In this document: positions 10,926 to 22,829 of the stretch, in pieces
Layout of the letters: the number at the start of each line of letters is the position of its first letter
How positions within the stretch are numbered: the first letter of the stretch is position 1
Origin: Schistosoma mansoni
Lineage: Eukaryota > Platyhelminthes > Trematoda > Strigeidida > Schistosomatidae
Length of the DNA stretch: 64,000 nt
NCBI RefSeq assembly: GCF_000237925.1
Contig: NW_017386028.1
Span: 2,035,805 to 2,099,804 of the forward strand
Direction of reading: 5' to 3'
Program-made: the position numbers and the translations under genes
The notes under the pieces: generated by a model
What the model saw: only the letters and a program-made list of their open reading frames with translations
The model's database searches: none
What the model was told of the DNA's origin: nothing

Positions 10926-13900
10926 TTAAAAACTTCCTTCTAATGGTCTAGTTGTATAGAAACATCCTTTTTTATGTTCTAAATATGGCCATTTATTTTC
11001 TACTTGTTCAATGATATCTGGTAAATACATTCGTTGTGATAAATTTATATTTGAATGAAATTCTTTGATTGAATTTTCTTGAATGTTCGATTTTTCTTTG
11101 AGAAGTAAAGGATCATTTTCATAATCAAATGAATAAGTTTGATTTTGATTTTTAATAGGTCCACCAGATGTTGTAATTCCAGCGGCAGGTAAACGATCAG
11201 ATAAATGACGATGTTTTATTGAGCTAGCATAATCATATTGATATCTTGAATTTATAGTAGAATATGATTCTTGAATTTCATAAGGTGGTTTTAATACCTT
11301 AAGGAAATAAAGAAAACATGATGAAAATAACATAATGAATAGACAGAAAATAGTCGGTAAATGGTTGTAGAGACTGTTGAATTTCATTGAAACCGCGAGC
11401 CCATCAGATTTAGACAACTATTGAAGACATACGTATACTTAATATTAATGGGAAAGTTACTAAAATTTAAGTTGCAAGTTACATTTTTCTGTTTTTCTGT
11501 TTCTCTCCATCTGATGTAATAATCATTGAGGTTCGTCTGAATAGATTTAAAGCCAAAAGAATGTTTGCATTCAGTGGATGTGCTCAGTTGACACTAATGT
11601 ATCTATTTGAATGTGTCAGCTTGAGATAGATGGTTGCGCCTAGATTTCCATTTGAATTCTTTTGACTAAATAGTCTGAAGATGATAGACCTCTAAGTTAT
11701 TTTTTTACTTCCAAAACTATTCAGCAGTTTAGAAAAGTTTCTTAGGATAGTCTTTCTCATATCTGGACAAAATGTTTGGTCTGAGGGCTCTGATAAAAAT
11801 ATGCTATTCCATATGGGACATAAACAGATTAACTAACATTATGGGATTTGAATCAACAACTGCATCTGTGTGCTAATGTGGTATGGCAACTCGAACTGAT
11901 GTACGTACGTACAAAGTTCTACGTTGTGACTGACTGACTGACTAAACAGATTAACGACAATCAGAAACACAGGAGATCCTATGACCACTCCATTTGTTTA
12001 GGTGCATAAAGTCCTGATTATAATTCTTACTATACTAAATATATTTCGTTTGTTCGCTTTGTACTTTTTAATCTTGCGTTAATTTAATCAGTTTATTTAT
12101 TTTTATTGATTAAGGAAGTGATTTAAGCAAAGTCACAAAACGTCAGAAATGTAGTCTTTTACTCATTGAGATTCCACAATTACTATTACTAATTATATAA
12201 ATGTTTCAAATGTTGCTGATATAGTAGGTTTGGAAAGATTTCACTTCATTTTCATAGTAAAATTGATACTTTAACAGTAAGACGATAGCCATGAGATCTA
12301 TAAACTTGTATTGGATCTTCGTTAATTCTATAATTATTTCAATGCTGAAGAGCTCCGAAAAGTTTTATTGACTTCTCCATGATATTAATTACTAAACATA
12401 TTTGAACCTATTATTTTTAGAAACGGTAATATTGAAAGGTTTCATAACTAAATACCTCAACAGAGAAAATGATGTCATGTTTTCAAAAAAACGATTATTC
12501 ATTATTGCTCTTATATTTAACTTGTCAACATAACACATTCCTTACTTTAGATAATTTGATTGCAGGAGCAATTTTCCTACACATAACTGGTTCTTTACTA
12601 GTCAATGCATGTCTTTGAAAATCTTCTCTGTAAGTTGTATTTTTAAATAACTTTGGACTGGTACCAGGCGCTGACATGACATTTTCGCCAATACTTATCA
12701 TATTTGATTCATCCCTGGGCTTTGAAGGGATCATTTCAATGGGAAGACGAAGTTTATGATGCTTTGAGTGACTATAGTCTATTATTATTGGTCGCCATAT
12801 ATATTCATCAGTATAAATAGATTTATCAGTAAATTTCTCTGAAGTTTTTAATGGTATATGAACAGGTTTTACCGGTTGTACATGATCTGTAATGTAAATA
12901 AGAAATGTATTCATTCAATAAGTTACATTACTATATAAACTAACATTCTATGAAACTGAATAAAAGTATGTTAATACTGATCGAGAATACTTTGATATTT
13001 TCCTCCAGAATTTGATCTAGAATCGTGTAGATTAATGACTTTATCCCTTGATCTCAAAGCCTTTCTTTGAAATCGAATTTCGAATAGTTTAATAAATAAA
13101 CTAGTAAAGACTTTGGAGCACTGAACATACGGTTCTTACCATGTAATGAAAATGTCTACACAAAATACTTCGGATCCGTTAAACCAGACACTATCAGCAA
13201 AAACCTACAATGGGAGAGAAAAAAACAGATTCCAGCAGAGGAAATCAGGAAGAAGTGCTGGAAGTAGATAGGACAAACATTGAGAAAGGCACTTAACTGA
13301 GTCACAAGGCAAGTCCTCACATGGAATCCTGATGGCCAAAGGAGAGGAGGAAGACCAAAGAACACATTACGCCGAGAAATGGAGACAGGTATGATGAGAA
13401 TGATCAACATTGGGTAGAACTAGAAAGTGAAGCTCAGGACAGAATGGGTTGGAGAATGCCGATCGGCGGCCTATGCTCCACTGGGAAGTAACAGGTGTAA
13501 GTAACTTATGTAAAAAAAGCATTTTAATGGCAAATTTAACACTGGAAACAAATTAATACGCTCGACTATTAGTTTGTTCAGTGAGTTGCAATTTCCTAAC
13601 TGAGATGAAATGTTCAATCAGGAAATAAGTAAAAAATAATAATAGGTATATTCAGATTTTGTTTTCAAGTTCCAGTTTCAACACATTCAAATACATAAAT
13701 ACCTTGATTCATTATTCAGTGTTGTCGATGAATACCACTCTGTATATTTTAAATAGTCAGTCTATTATCCAACTGATTGTAGACAGATTAAAATGAAAGT
13801 TCCAAAACGATGTAATTCAACAACTACCTTGTTCTTGTTTTCACTTAAGTTGACTACAAACGAGAAGTTCCAACTCTGAGCAAACTAACTGTTTATTATA

Positions 13901-16900
13901 GCTGTAGAAAACTTGTCTAAATCTTCCAGTTTTAATCAGTTTATTTCGTTGTAAATATCATAATTCATAGCTATAAATCAACCAGTGATACCTAAATATC
14001 GAACAACCAATAATATGATAAGTAATAGACCATTACTTCATTAGCTATAGTATTCATGTAATGATAGAATTCTTCTCTTTTTCAATACATTTTGACCACA
14101 AGTTTGAAACTATTGTTTGATAACAGACTATTTCCATCACTTTCTAATAAAAAGATATTCTTGTAAACTGTTTCTTACTGTAACTTACATTTTTGGTTCT
14201 GTCTTAATTCAACAAAACCAAATTAAAATTCAATTAGTATTGTTTTGTTTAGTGAATATAAACACACAATAATGACAGTATCTTGAAGAAACTGGTACAG
14301 AAAATATTGAGAAAATTGTATAAAACAATCAGATAAGAGAAACAATTGGATTTATTTTACTCACCAAACATATGTTTGAAAACTTTCTCTCAGTTACCCA
14401 ATAAAATAAACCGATACTATCACATTGCAAATCGATTACATTCAGTTTTTGTAGTTGCGCTAAATCAATTACTGTACTATCAGGATACGGATAACGATAA
14501 TAAGAATTTATCGAAAAACTACTTGCACATGTGGGAACTTTTGGTAATATTTTGGAGGTCCTAAAGTGTAATTTTTGTTATCCATAAAAGTAGAAAGTAA
14601 ATCAATAAAACAAGTGATTTAACTTTAAAATTGAAATTCGGTTATGGTACTTTAGAAATCTTTTTAAATTGTAATTTAGAACAATAGACATTCTGTAATT
14701 TTGGTATTCAAATACATTTAGTTGTCCCCGCTTGTATTCTCGTCTACTACAATATTATTAGTTTCACAATGAAGTTTAAGAACAAGTTGAGACATGTTTT
14801 TCATACTAAGAATTTAATGTAACAACATTTTTTCTTATTAAAATNNNNNNNNNNNNNNNNNNNNNNNNNNNNNNNNNNNNNNNNNNNNNNNNNNNNNNNN
14901 NNNNNNNNNNNNNNNNNNNNNNNNNNNNNNNNNNNNNNNNNNNNNNNNNNNNNNNNNNNNNNNNNNNNNNNNNNNNNNNNNNNNNNNNNNNNNNNNNNNN
15001 NNNNNNNNNNNNNNNNNNNNNNNNNNNNNNNNNNNNNNNNNNNNATTGGCATATGTGCATACTGTGCGTATTGTCTCGATATAGACTTAATTCACAAGCG
15101 TTATAAGCAAAGATGGATAGTGACTAGCAGTGGAATCCAATTAGAGACTGACCAGTTGCAGTCATAAACATCAATGGGAAGATTCAAACAAACAATACTA
15201 ATTGAATTTAAACTTTACCCCATTGCACAAGCAAGTGGTTATCAGGACTCAGTAGCTGAATGGATAACGCGATGGCGTTTGGAGCGAAAGGTACTGGGTT
15301 CGAGTCTCAGAATGAACATCAACTGTGAGATGTAGGCACATCCAGCTGACAAGTCCCAAATAGGACGAAACGCGGGTTCTGAATTCCATTGCTAGCCACT
15401 ATCCATATTTGCTTACAAGTTAAAGCTATTCTTAACTGATTAACACTTAAAATATACGTCGTTCTAATTCAATATCTTGAAACAGTATGCATAGAATTAC
15501 TATAAATTAAAACAAGCATAAATTTCATAAGGAATCCATCAATGTGTCAATAGACCTAGCTTAACTCAACAAGTTTAGGAAAAAGTCGAAATTAATTAAC
15601 TTCAAATAAAAAGAGTCCAAATCATTCGTTGGTAAACCATCAAAATACGTAGAGTACTGAATAGATGTCTTGTCATTATGTATCACTCATTAACAGTGAT
15701 TATTTGTGGCAAAAATGTTCTAATGAATAAACTAATTCCCTTAAATTACTTAAAAACATCCTTGATACTTATCAAAAAATTTACTGAAGTAGGTAGTATT
15801 GTGGAAATAAAAATAATGTTGATAATATTCACTGTCTGCTTACCAGCTTCCTTTGGTGGGAACTGTTCACGATATAATGAATTTTTTGTAAATGATTCTT
15901 TATTTCTTACGATCTGATCTGTCCGTCTCCATCCTTTGTGTTTTGAATCATAATCATCAATAAGCCAATCTCTTGGTTGCTGATCTAATAAACTAGTCAA
16001 CGAATAACTATGATTCTGATATTTATTTGGATTGAGTTGTGTATGTACACATGAGATAGATTTTTCTTTCTCACCTGAATCCCAATCAATTGTACTTTTG
16101 TATGCTGAAACCTTATTTGTATTGTTAACAGATAATAATGCATTTTAGGTTAAATCATTAAGAGTAGTTTATTAAAAACGACAAAATATGAGCATCTCTC
16201 TGTATACGAAGATCATAAATCATGATTCGCCATAGACCTATATCAAAGATTTGTAATTGAGTGGTGACGGGATTTCGTCGAATAAAATGGCCACTAGTTT
16301 ATGTGACTTGACACCCTAAATACTGTGGTGATCCATTGAGTGGTCAATGCTCAATGACCAATCAGTTGTAAATATCTTAGTTCTATGATTGTGGCCTGAG
16401 TAGCTCAGTGTTAACGTTTTGAAATGTAAGGCTGTCTAATTTGAGTTTGAATTACACAGGAAGCGTCAACTTTTCGTAACTGTAGTTAAGCCTCTCTAAC
16501 GAGTGTCAACTAGTACGAAACCTGGATCCATGGTTTCCTGACGATTCTATTCAAACATCTTGGACTATCAAATCTTAATCTATAACCATTAACTGGAAAA
16601 ATATATTCATGTTAATAAACATCTTTCATGCAAATATTTTGCTTTCATATTCCAACTACTGACATTTTTTAAAATAAATCCTATTTTTACAAATAACTTA
16701 CAATTAATTAAACAACTGGTAATACATGAATCACAGGCTCAATCTCACTCCTTAATTTTTTTCATAGACCGTAATTTCCCTATGGAATTGACTTTTTTTT
16801 ATCTTAAACATAATCCATAGTCACTTTACCATAAATGAACATTGTTCTTATAAATGTCAGTTAGTTTGTTATTGGTTGAAATCTAAGGTTTGGGTTTTAT

Positions 16901-17925
16901 AATCTCTATATTACACATTTCAAAAGGTTTGATAATGATAGCTATTAGAAAGCTTATTAAAAATAGTGATATATTGTATCTTATTATAGCTAGTCTACAT
17001 TAAATTGTTGTTCTTATCAGTTAAAAATTGTGAAACTATGAAAATAATGGATTTTCTACTAAAGGATATAAAACTCTATCTACTCTTAACTTATCATGTA
17101 CAATCTTACTAACCATTATCTAAACTATTCATACTATGAGGGAATGCTTTCAATTAACCAAATATATAAACAAACTGTCAGATGTTAAATTTTACAGTTG
17201 AGATCATGAATCGATTGAAGCTAGACCACCATGGAAAAGCTGGAAGCACTGGACGGCTGTTTTGTCTTATGGTGGAGCTCCTCAGCAGTGCGCGTCCACG
17301 ATCCCACTCGCAGGATTCAAACCCGAGACCTTCGGTCTCGCAGGAATTCTAGAAGTTCTAGTGAGAAGCCGTGGCCAGTGGAGCTAATCCATGTCAGGTA
17401 GAGACAGGTATCTACCACAGTACAATGGAAGATGATTGCGCAATTTCGTGGATTGGTTGAGATTAGACGTTAACACCGTTGACTGCCGACTCAGTGATCT
17501 GAAGGTTAAGTGTTCGCGCGCGAGACCGAAGGTCCTGGGTTCGAATCCCGCGAGCGGGATCGTTGACGCGCACTGCTGAGTAGTCCCATAATGGGACGAA
17601 ATGGCAGTCCAGTGCTTCCAGGTTTTCAATGGTGGTCTAACGTCAATCGCTTCATGATCTCAATCAAAACCTGAAATATTCTTTCAGTTATGGTTAGCTC
17701 ACGGGCTCTCTCTCCTTATATATATAAAGATATTCTGATGTTTCATCTTACTTTTGGTTTAAAACTGCGTGCACGAATTCCTTCAGGTTCAGTTTTACGT
17801 GAAGTTCTTGGATCCCATAAATAATCAGATCTCGTTAAACTTTGTAAATCAAAATAATTAGGATCTTTTATCCATAAAGGTCGGCTTATCAAATGTCGTG
17901 AACTTTCAATTTCCGCTGATGGCAT
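10926..17925 (-). CDS. Four-exon gene, unrecognised ~384-aa protein with repeated Tyr-rich modules
   Basis: Exons read on the minus strand: 17925-17752, 16111-15844, 12886-12546, 11297-10926. Donors are GTAAG-type and acceptors are AG. Phases 0, 1 and 0 agree across the three junctions, giving 384 codons without a stop. For exon 2 the acceptor at 16112 keeps the frame, whereas the more obvious one 7 nt downstream does not. The protein is hydrophilic and has no signal peptide or membrane segment. It carries loosely repeated modules around tyrosines: [55 protein letters not shown]. Such Tyr-centred degenerate repeats are seen in ciliary microtubule-inner and SAXO-like proteins. That assignment is inference, and I do not recognise the gene. 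A possible acceptor at 17941 suggests a 5' untranslated intron. An AATAAA-like signal lies at 10694-10689 downstream. Introns hold SINE and LINE fragments and the assembly gap. Confidence 0.7.
11834..11942 (+). mobile_element. 109-bp RTE 3' end with 13-bp target-site duplication
   Basis: This is a heavily 5'-truncated insertion of the RTE family whose 3' end is GTACGTACGT...CTACGTTGTGACTGACTGAC. TAAACAGATTAAC at 11821-11833 is repeated exactly at 11943-11955. It lies in the last intron of the minus-strand gene. The same 3' terminus is present at 58000-58079. Confidence 0.9.
13145..13510 (+). mobile_element. SR2-like LINE 3' end in an intron of the minus-strand gene
   Basis: This 5'-truncated copy runs from ACACAAAATACTTCGG to the GTAACAGGTGTAAGTAA terminus. 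It is related to the copies at 1807-2472 and 24095-24475, and its frames are broken. Confidence 0.85.
14845..15044. other. Assembly gap (200 N)
   Basis: Exactly 200 undetermined bases lie in the second intron of the minus-strand gene. The right border starts inside an Smα-type repeat, so the gap probably reflects a repeat the assembler could not cross. Confidence 0.95.
15045..15425 (+). repeat. Smα-type SINE with inverted flanking arm
   Basis: The unit at about 15231-15425 has the tRNA-like head (CAGTAGCTGAATGGATAACG, B box GGGTTCGAGTC) and the ribozyme region CTGACAAGTCCC...GGACGAAACGCG (15345-15375). Its core carries AA for GA. A reversed copy of its 3' end (AAGCAAAGATGGATAGTGAC) lies at about 15107-15142, forming a fold-back around the SINE. 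The left border is at the assembly gap. Confidence 0.8.
16385..16560 (+). repeat. Diverged tRNA-like SINE in an intron
   Basis: GGCCTGAGTAGCTCAGTGTT resembles a tRNA A-box region, and GAGTTTGAATTAC about 50 nt later resembles a B box. A TACGAAACCTGG string follows. It is too diverged to be a working tRNA gene and is probably an old relative of the ribozyme SINEs. Confidence 0.45.
17207..17668 (+). repeat. Fold-back element with tRNA-like head and damaged hammerheads at both ends
   Basis: The outer arms, about 17207-17265 and 17605-17668, are inverted (TTGAGATCATGAATCG / CGCTTCATGATCTCAA). Each arm ends in a hammerhead remnant. The left one, minus strand, has CTGAGGA but AAAAC. The right one has CTGAGTA and GAAAT. 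A tRNA-like block lies between them (GATCTGAAGGTTAAGTG, then GGGTTCGAATCCC at 17537-17549). It sits in the first coding intron of the minus-strand gene. Confidence 0.75.
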
Positions 17926-17940
17926 TGTTGACCTAATAAT

Positions 17941-18692
17941 CTGTTAATAAAAAGAATTTATAATTCATACAAGACGTTCAATGGAAAAATCTGTTTAATA
18001 CACTAGAAGGTTTTAACTGGATTTTGTTTATTATAAAGTTCTTCATACTTTTTTCACTAAATCACCTTGTTTCATGATTTCAAGGACTGTGGTCAATGTG
18101 TTGGATCTTGATCAATTATTGAGATAAAATTAAAATGTTAGATCATCAGATAATATCCAACATTCAACATACGAATCAATATGAAGTATATTTTTCTTAA
18201 ACTACCATATGACTTTTTGATTTAGGCTCATCTCTCAGTCACCCATTTATTTTTTCCATGTCGGATAATATCCAAGTCATATAAAAATCCAACCAACATT
18301 TATGAATTTATGCATAAATAAATCATAGTGAATTCACCATATATTTGTTTTCAGCCTTAAATATTGATCTGACGACTGAAAAGTGTTCAACAATGGTAAG
18401 ATATACATAGTAAAGTGTTTAACCATATATCGTTGCCTTGGCTACTCAATATTAAAACTTAACAAACTGAAAGACATCACATAAATTAAATCTATGGACG
18501 TCCTTTTATTACCTCAATGTTCATGTACAATGGTGTAATTTTGAATCTTATAATAAGGGAAATATTAGTCTTAGATTTACCAAGCTTACACAAGGTACTT
18601 ATACATATAATTTTAGAGAAACAATCAATCGATTGAAATTCTCATGTATCAATCTTTATAGACAGAAAAATGTCTATTTATCATGAACACAT
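17941..18692. other. Upstream flank of the minus-strand gene
   Basis: AT-rich. It should contain the promoter or 5' untranslated exon of the minus-strand gene, but no motif stands out. Confidence 0.35.
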
Positions 18693-18867
18693 TTTTGATG
18701 GAGTTTTGTTCTCTGAGCTGGATGGTTTGGTCGTGGAGCTTTCATCGTTCTTCTGAACGACATCATCAGCACTTCTACCCGAAGTTTGTGCTGATGATGT
18801 CGTTCAAAAGAACGATGAAAGCTCCACGACCAAACCATCCAGCTCAGAGAACAAAACTCCATCAAAA
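18693..18867. repeat. Near-perfect 175-bp hairpin (80-bp arms)
   Basis: Left arm 18693-18772 and right arm 18788-18867 are inverted copies with very few mismatches. They are separated by a 15-nt centre that itself contains CTTC/GAAG pairing. The arms begin TTTTGATGGAGTTTTG and end CAAAACTCCATCAAAA. No coding or SINE signature is present. It could be a foldback or MITE-like element, or the source of a structured RNA. Confidence 0.85.
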
Positions 18868-18919
18868 TCATCCACCTGAGCTACAAATCTTCTCCAACAT
18901 CTCAAAATCATAAACATAT

Positions 18920-19250
18920 CTTTTCTGATTAAGTAGAAACATGTTTTCAGACTGAATCATTTTATGATTGAATTACCTAGATTTTGTCATTCGATAGTAT
19001 GTTGACGGTTTCAATAAATTGTAAAACAATCTGTTTTCATATTTTTAGCGAATACTAACAAGCTTCATAACTTTTTTTACAAAACTATTCGATACTTAGA
19101 TCATAAGAATTAATCGTGCTAATAAAATTGATATAATTAGACGCTTTTACCATCTCCTAATACCATCACTTATTTTCTAAAGTCGAATTTTAACTTTGAT
19201 ATATCTGTATTATTTCTGTAGTTTGAATCACGCAGTTATCTTGACTAGAC
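18920..19250. other. Intergenic, nothing recognised
   Basis: AT-rich DNA between the hairpin and a decayed SINE. No signature seen. Confidence 0.45.
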
Positions 19251-19254
19251 TATT

Positions 19255-19540
19255 ATCGACAATCAGAAAGCACTGCACAGATATTTTACCCTAGTAAACG
19301 ACTCCTCAGACGTGTATAATCATGATCCCATCAACGTAAATCTAAAACCAGGACTTTCAGGCTCGTATACGAATGCTTAACCTCTGGACTTTTGATTCAG
19401 CGACCGATAATGTATGTATCTAACTTCAATCAATTTATGGTATTGTGTTGTTTAGTGCTTCCCGGTTTTTAGTGGTGGCTTAGTTAACATCAATTCATGA
19501 TTAAAACTGTGAAAATTTTACTATATCCACAAACCACTCT
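19255..19540 (-). repeat. Decayed copy of the second SINE family
   Basis: Read on the minus strand, CTGAGGAGTC persists near 19310 and a GCAGTGC return strand near 19270, but GAAAC has become an AAAAT-like string. To the right, the plus strand shows the family's 3' motif (AGTGCTTCCCGG, GTGGTGGCTTAG, CAATTCATGATTAAAACTG) at 19458-19510. This suggests a mirrored arrangement like the other copies. Confidence 0.55.
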
Positions 19541-19827
19541 TTAATAATATCGACTTCAAACATTTGTCCGTCCACTATTCACTATAAGTACGTAATTAAA
19601 TTAATAGAATATTTATCTTTGTCAGTTACTCTGAAGTTAATTTTGACATATCTCAATATGATGTCGTAAGCAATACTGTCTTAACTCGATTATCACTATA
19701 TCCTATAAATGAAAATCACATCAATTTTATTGAAGAAAAATTTCTTATTTATAACTGTGAATAGAAAAAACTGACATAAAAATCTTTCTCCCTTTTTATG
19801 AAAACGGTTAATCCCATCTAGATTTTC

Positions 19828-19972
19828 AATTGATATCATGAATGAATGAATGGAGATACACACTGCTGAGGAGCCCCATACTAGGACGAAACGGCCGTCC
19901 AGTTATTCCAGGTTTTCAATAGTGGTCTAACATTCATCCATTCGTGATATCAATTGAAACTCAACAATCTTC
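19828..19972 (+). repeat. Short fold-back copy of the ribozyme SINE
   Basis: Arms TTTTCAATTGATATCATGAA (19825-19855) and TTCGTGATATCAATTGAAAC (19934-19955) are inverted. The ribozyme region lies between them, and the tRNA-like head is missing. The arm sequence differs from the family consensus in the same positions on both sides. Confidence 0.75.
19858..19910 (+). ncRNA. Hammerhead-ribozyme motif, core intact, stem II mismatched
   Basis: The order is CTGAGGA (19866-19872), GCCCC, a loop, AGGAC, GAAAC (19888-19892), GGCC, GTC. All invariant core residues are present. Stem II has a C/A mismatch next to the closing pair, and stem I has only about 4 bp. Confidence 0.5.
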
Positions 19973-20334
19973 ACAACCCTATACCGATACCTACTTAGAT
20001 TATTTTTTGTGACGTGACTTAAAATTCATATGAATATAATTTCCTCTGAACAATAAGTAATACACCTTAGTTGTTTAATACTGTTAAGATATGTGTATTT
20101 TCGTTAAATTCAACTATGTAAACTCATATGATCAGTAGATCTCATAATTTCACATGTGATTATGCTGAAATCAAATAATTAATAACTCAGTTAATCGTCT
20201 GGAAGAATTACGTAACGGTTTCTATGTTTCCTGAAAACAACCGAACATATATTTACATTTCTCACAGTTTGTAAATCAAACAGAGAAAACTTTTATTTAC
20301 TATTCTCAAGACAGTAAAAACTTGAAATGTGAAT

Positions 20335-20460
20335 TCACTTAGTATTGTTTGTTTGAATCTTCCCATTGATGTGTTAGGACTGCAAATGGTCAGTCTCTTA
20401 TTGGTCATATGTGCATACTGTGCGCATTACCTCGATATAACCTCTTGAAATGTGAAATGT
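20335..20460 (-). repeat. Smα-type SINE flank fragment
   Basis: It matches, in reverse, the leader found before the Smα-type head at 15160-15225 (GATTCAAACAAACAATACTA) and the GCATATGTGCATACTGTGCG block next to the gap. No ribozyme core is present. Confidence 0.6.
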
Positions 20461-20464
20461 GAAG

Positions 20465-21745
20465 TTAATTTTTATCAAATCAATTATCAGTCATTCTCGA
20501 AATAATGAAAAATTGAGGCTAATGTAATTGTTTTTTGGTGGTTTTTTGTTCTGTAGCTTAGATTGTCAATTGTCAAGCTTTCTTAATCTTTCTGACATTA
20601 GTGTTACTCAGAAGCCAATATGAATAAATATATAACAGTTAGGTTAAACAGAAGAACAAATCATTGAACGGTGATTGTACGACATGTACTCTTCTAAGTT
20701 CAAAAAGCATCATATTAAACGAAAAAAATTACTTCTATTTACTCAGTCCTGAACATATATTAACAGTTAAGAGACACTTACTATCATCGCCTATATTAGT
20801 AGACGTAGGCAACTATAGACACAAATCTAAATTCAAGAATATAAAAGTTCTAGATTGAAGAAAATCTAAATATGTTAAAGAATTTCTAGAAGTGTTGTAC
20901 TTAGATGAATCCCTAATCAGTAGCTATATTGAAGCCGTTCCAATTTACCTATCTATACAAGCTTTGTCAATTCATCATCACATAATTAAAAGTCAACCTA
21001 ATGAAATAGTCAATAAGAAAGTAAGGTTAGATGAAGTTGTAAAAATATAGTGTAAGTAACCTTATATGATCAAAGCAAAGATATGATACTCTCCGAAGAA
21101 TCTCTTTGGAGTCAGTATTAGATAAACTTATCAATAATTATAATGAAATTTTCTCATTTAAACCATCCAGATACATACAATGCAACACCATAGAAAAAAA
21201 TAAACTACACGAACTGCTTACTTTGATATAAAATTATTGATTTTCAAAAAATTATCATTATTTACTTCTATTCATATTGATTAATCAATTGTTTATTACT
21301 CAGTAAATACTCTACGTTTGTGGGGCCTAAATCTGACTCCAGTTAGATCATATGAATGGTTGATTGTCAAAATATACATCCTGGCTATCCTTGTATGTAA
21401 TAAATGACTTAATCCGCGTTAATGAAGAAAGGAATTAAATAAGTCAAATACGAGAATGGACTTCGAATACATATATTTTGTACATTCATTGATCTGGACA
21501 GGAAATCAGTGGGATGAAGCGAATAGAAGAGAGCGAAGCAAAAATGATGCGCATTGGAGATGGCGGGTAAGCCAACTCGAGGGAACGAAGCGAAAATGGT
21601 GGGTAAACCAGCTCGCTTTAATCAAGCGTTATTAAATATTCATAGTCAAATAAAAATAAGTTACAGACATGTGATGAGTAAGATAAGATGTGTACACATA
21701 CATACGCTCATATAAAAACAATCAGGGTCAATAAGTGAATAATTA
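20465..21745. other. Intergenic, nothing recognised
   Basis: AT-rich sequence with only short open frames. At about 21310-21480 it resembles 4600-4790 (for example AAATACGAGAATGGA and the CTGACTCCAGTTAGATC block), so part of it is a dispersed repeat of unknown type. Confidence 0.4.
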
Positions 21746-21753
21746 GCAAGGTC

Positions 21754-22185
21754 CAGTCCTACTGTACGGAGCTGAAATGTGGAGAACTACTTCATCCATC
21801 GTCAAGAAGGTACAAGTATTTATAAACAGTTGTCTACGCAAAATACTCAACATTCACTGACCGGATACTATCAGCAACAGCGTTTTATGGGAGAAGACAA
21901 AGCAGCCTCCAGATGAAGAGGAAACTAGGAAAAGACGTTGGAAATGGATTGGACATACATTGAGGAAATCACCAATGTGCATCACGAGGCAATCCCTAAT
22001 TTGAAATGGTGAAGGGAAGCGGAAAAAAGGAAGGTCAAATAACACATTACTTTTGGAAATAGAAGCAGATATCAAAAGGATGAATGTTAACTGGAAAGGA
22101 TTGCCCAGAACAGGGTTGGATGGAGAATGTTGTTGTGCAGCCTATGCTCGTTCGCGGGGGGTAACAGGCGTAAGTAAATAAGTAC
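21754..22185 (+). mobile_element. SR2-like LINE 3' end with short target-site duplication
   Basis: This 5'-truncated copy ends in GTAACAGGCGTAAGTAAATAA. CAAGGTC occurs at 21747-21753 and 22186-22192 as a 7-bp duplication. The reading frame encodes remnants downstream of the reverse transcriptase. Confidence 0.85.
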
Positions 22186-22568
22186 CAAGGTCAAAACATG
22201 ACTCAAGATGTACAGGTGAATTAGCTTGTTCAGAAGCTAAAATAAGATATATGGGCTTGATATATCAACCGACACTACACATCAGAAATACAAATGAATA
22301 ATAAATTTCAGTTTGTCATTAATTTTTTTACAGTTATATTGATATTGAAAAAAAAAAAACAATAAATTATCTGAATATACTTACTATTGAATGATTTGCT
22401 TTATAAAAAACGTGATAAATTCTTTGATTAATCAAATGAAAAAATATCCGTTTTGTTTTTCTCTTATTATCATTATTATCGATGTTACCTTTTAGCACTT
22501 AGCAACAATAATTTTTTAAAGTATATATTGATTAAATCAATTATTTAATTATAATCAAATATAAAAAT

Positions 22569-22570
<2 letters not shown>

Positions 22571-22614
<44 letters not shown>
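22571..22614. repeat. (AT)n microsatellite
   Basis: About 22 consecutive TA units in a strongly AT-rich stretch. Confidence 0.95.
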
Positions 22615-22620
<6 letters not shown>

Positions 22621-22829
22621 AAAACAAAAATATCAACAATCTGATCAAAAATCAATAAAATTAGATGTTCTGATTGGTGTACAATGATATAGAGTGTTTT
22701 TTTTTAATTTTATTTTTAATTAATATATATTAAGTCCTTAATAATGAATCAAACGAAACTATTCAATTTATTCATTGAAATTCTTTAAAATCTTAATTCG
22801 AAGATTGAATGGATTGATAGTGATCTTTA

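Noticed and set aside
14346-14564. 72-codon open frame near the assembly gap
   Set aside because: It lies in an intron of the minus-strand gene, on the opposite strand, with ordinary AT-rich composition and no support.
18674-18913. Open frames on both strands of the hairpin
   Set aside because: The two frames mirror each other because the DNA is an inverted repeat. No protein evidence.
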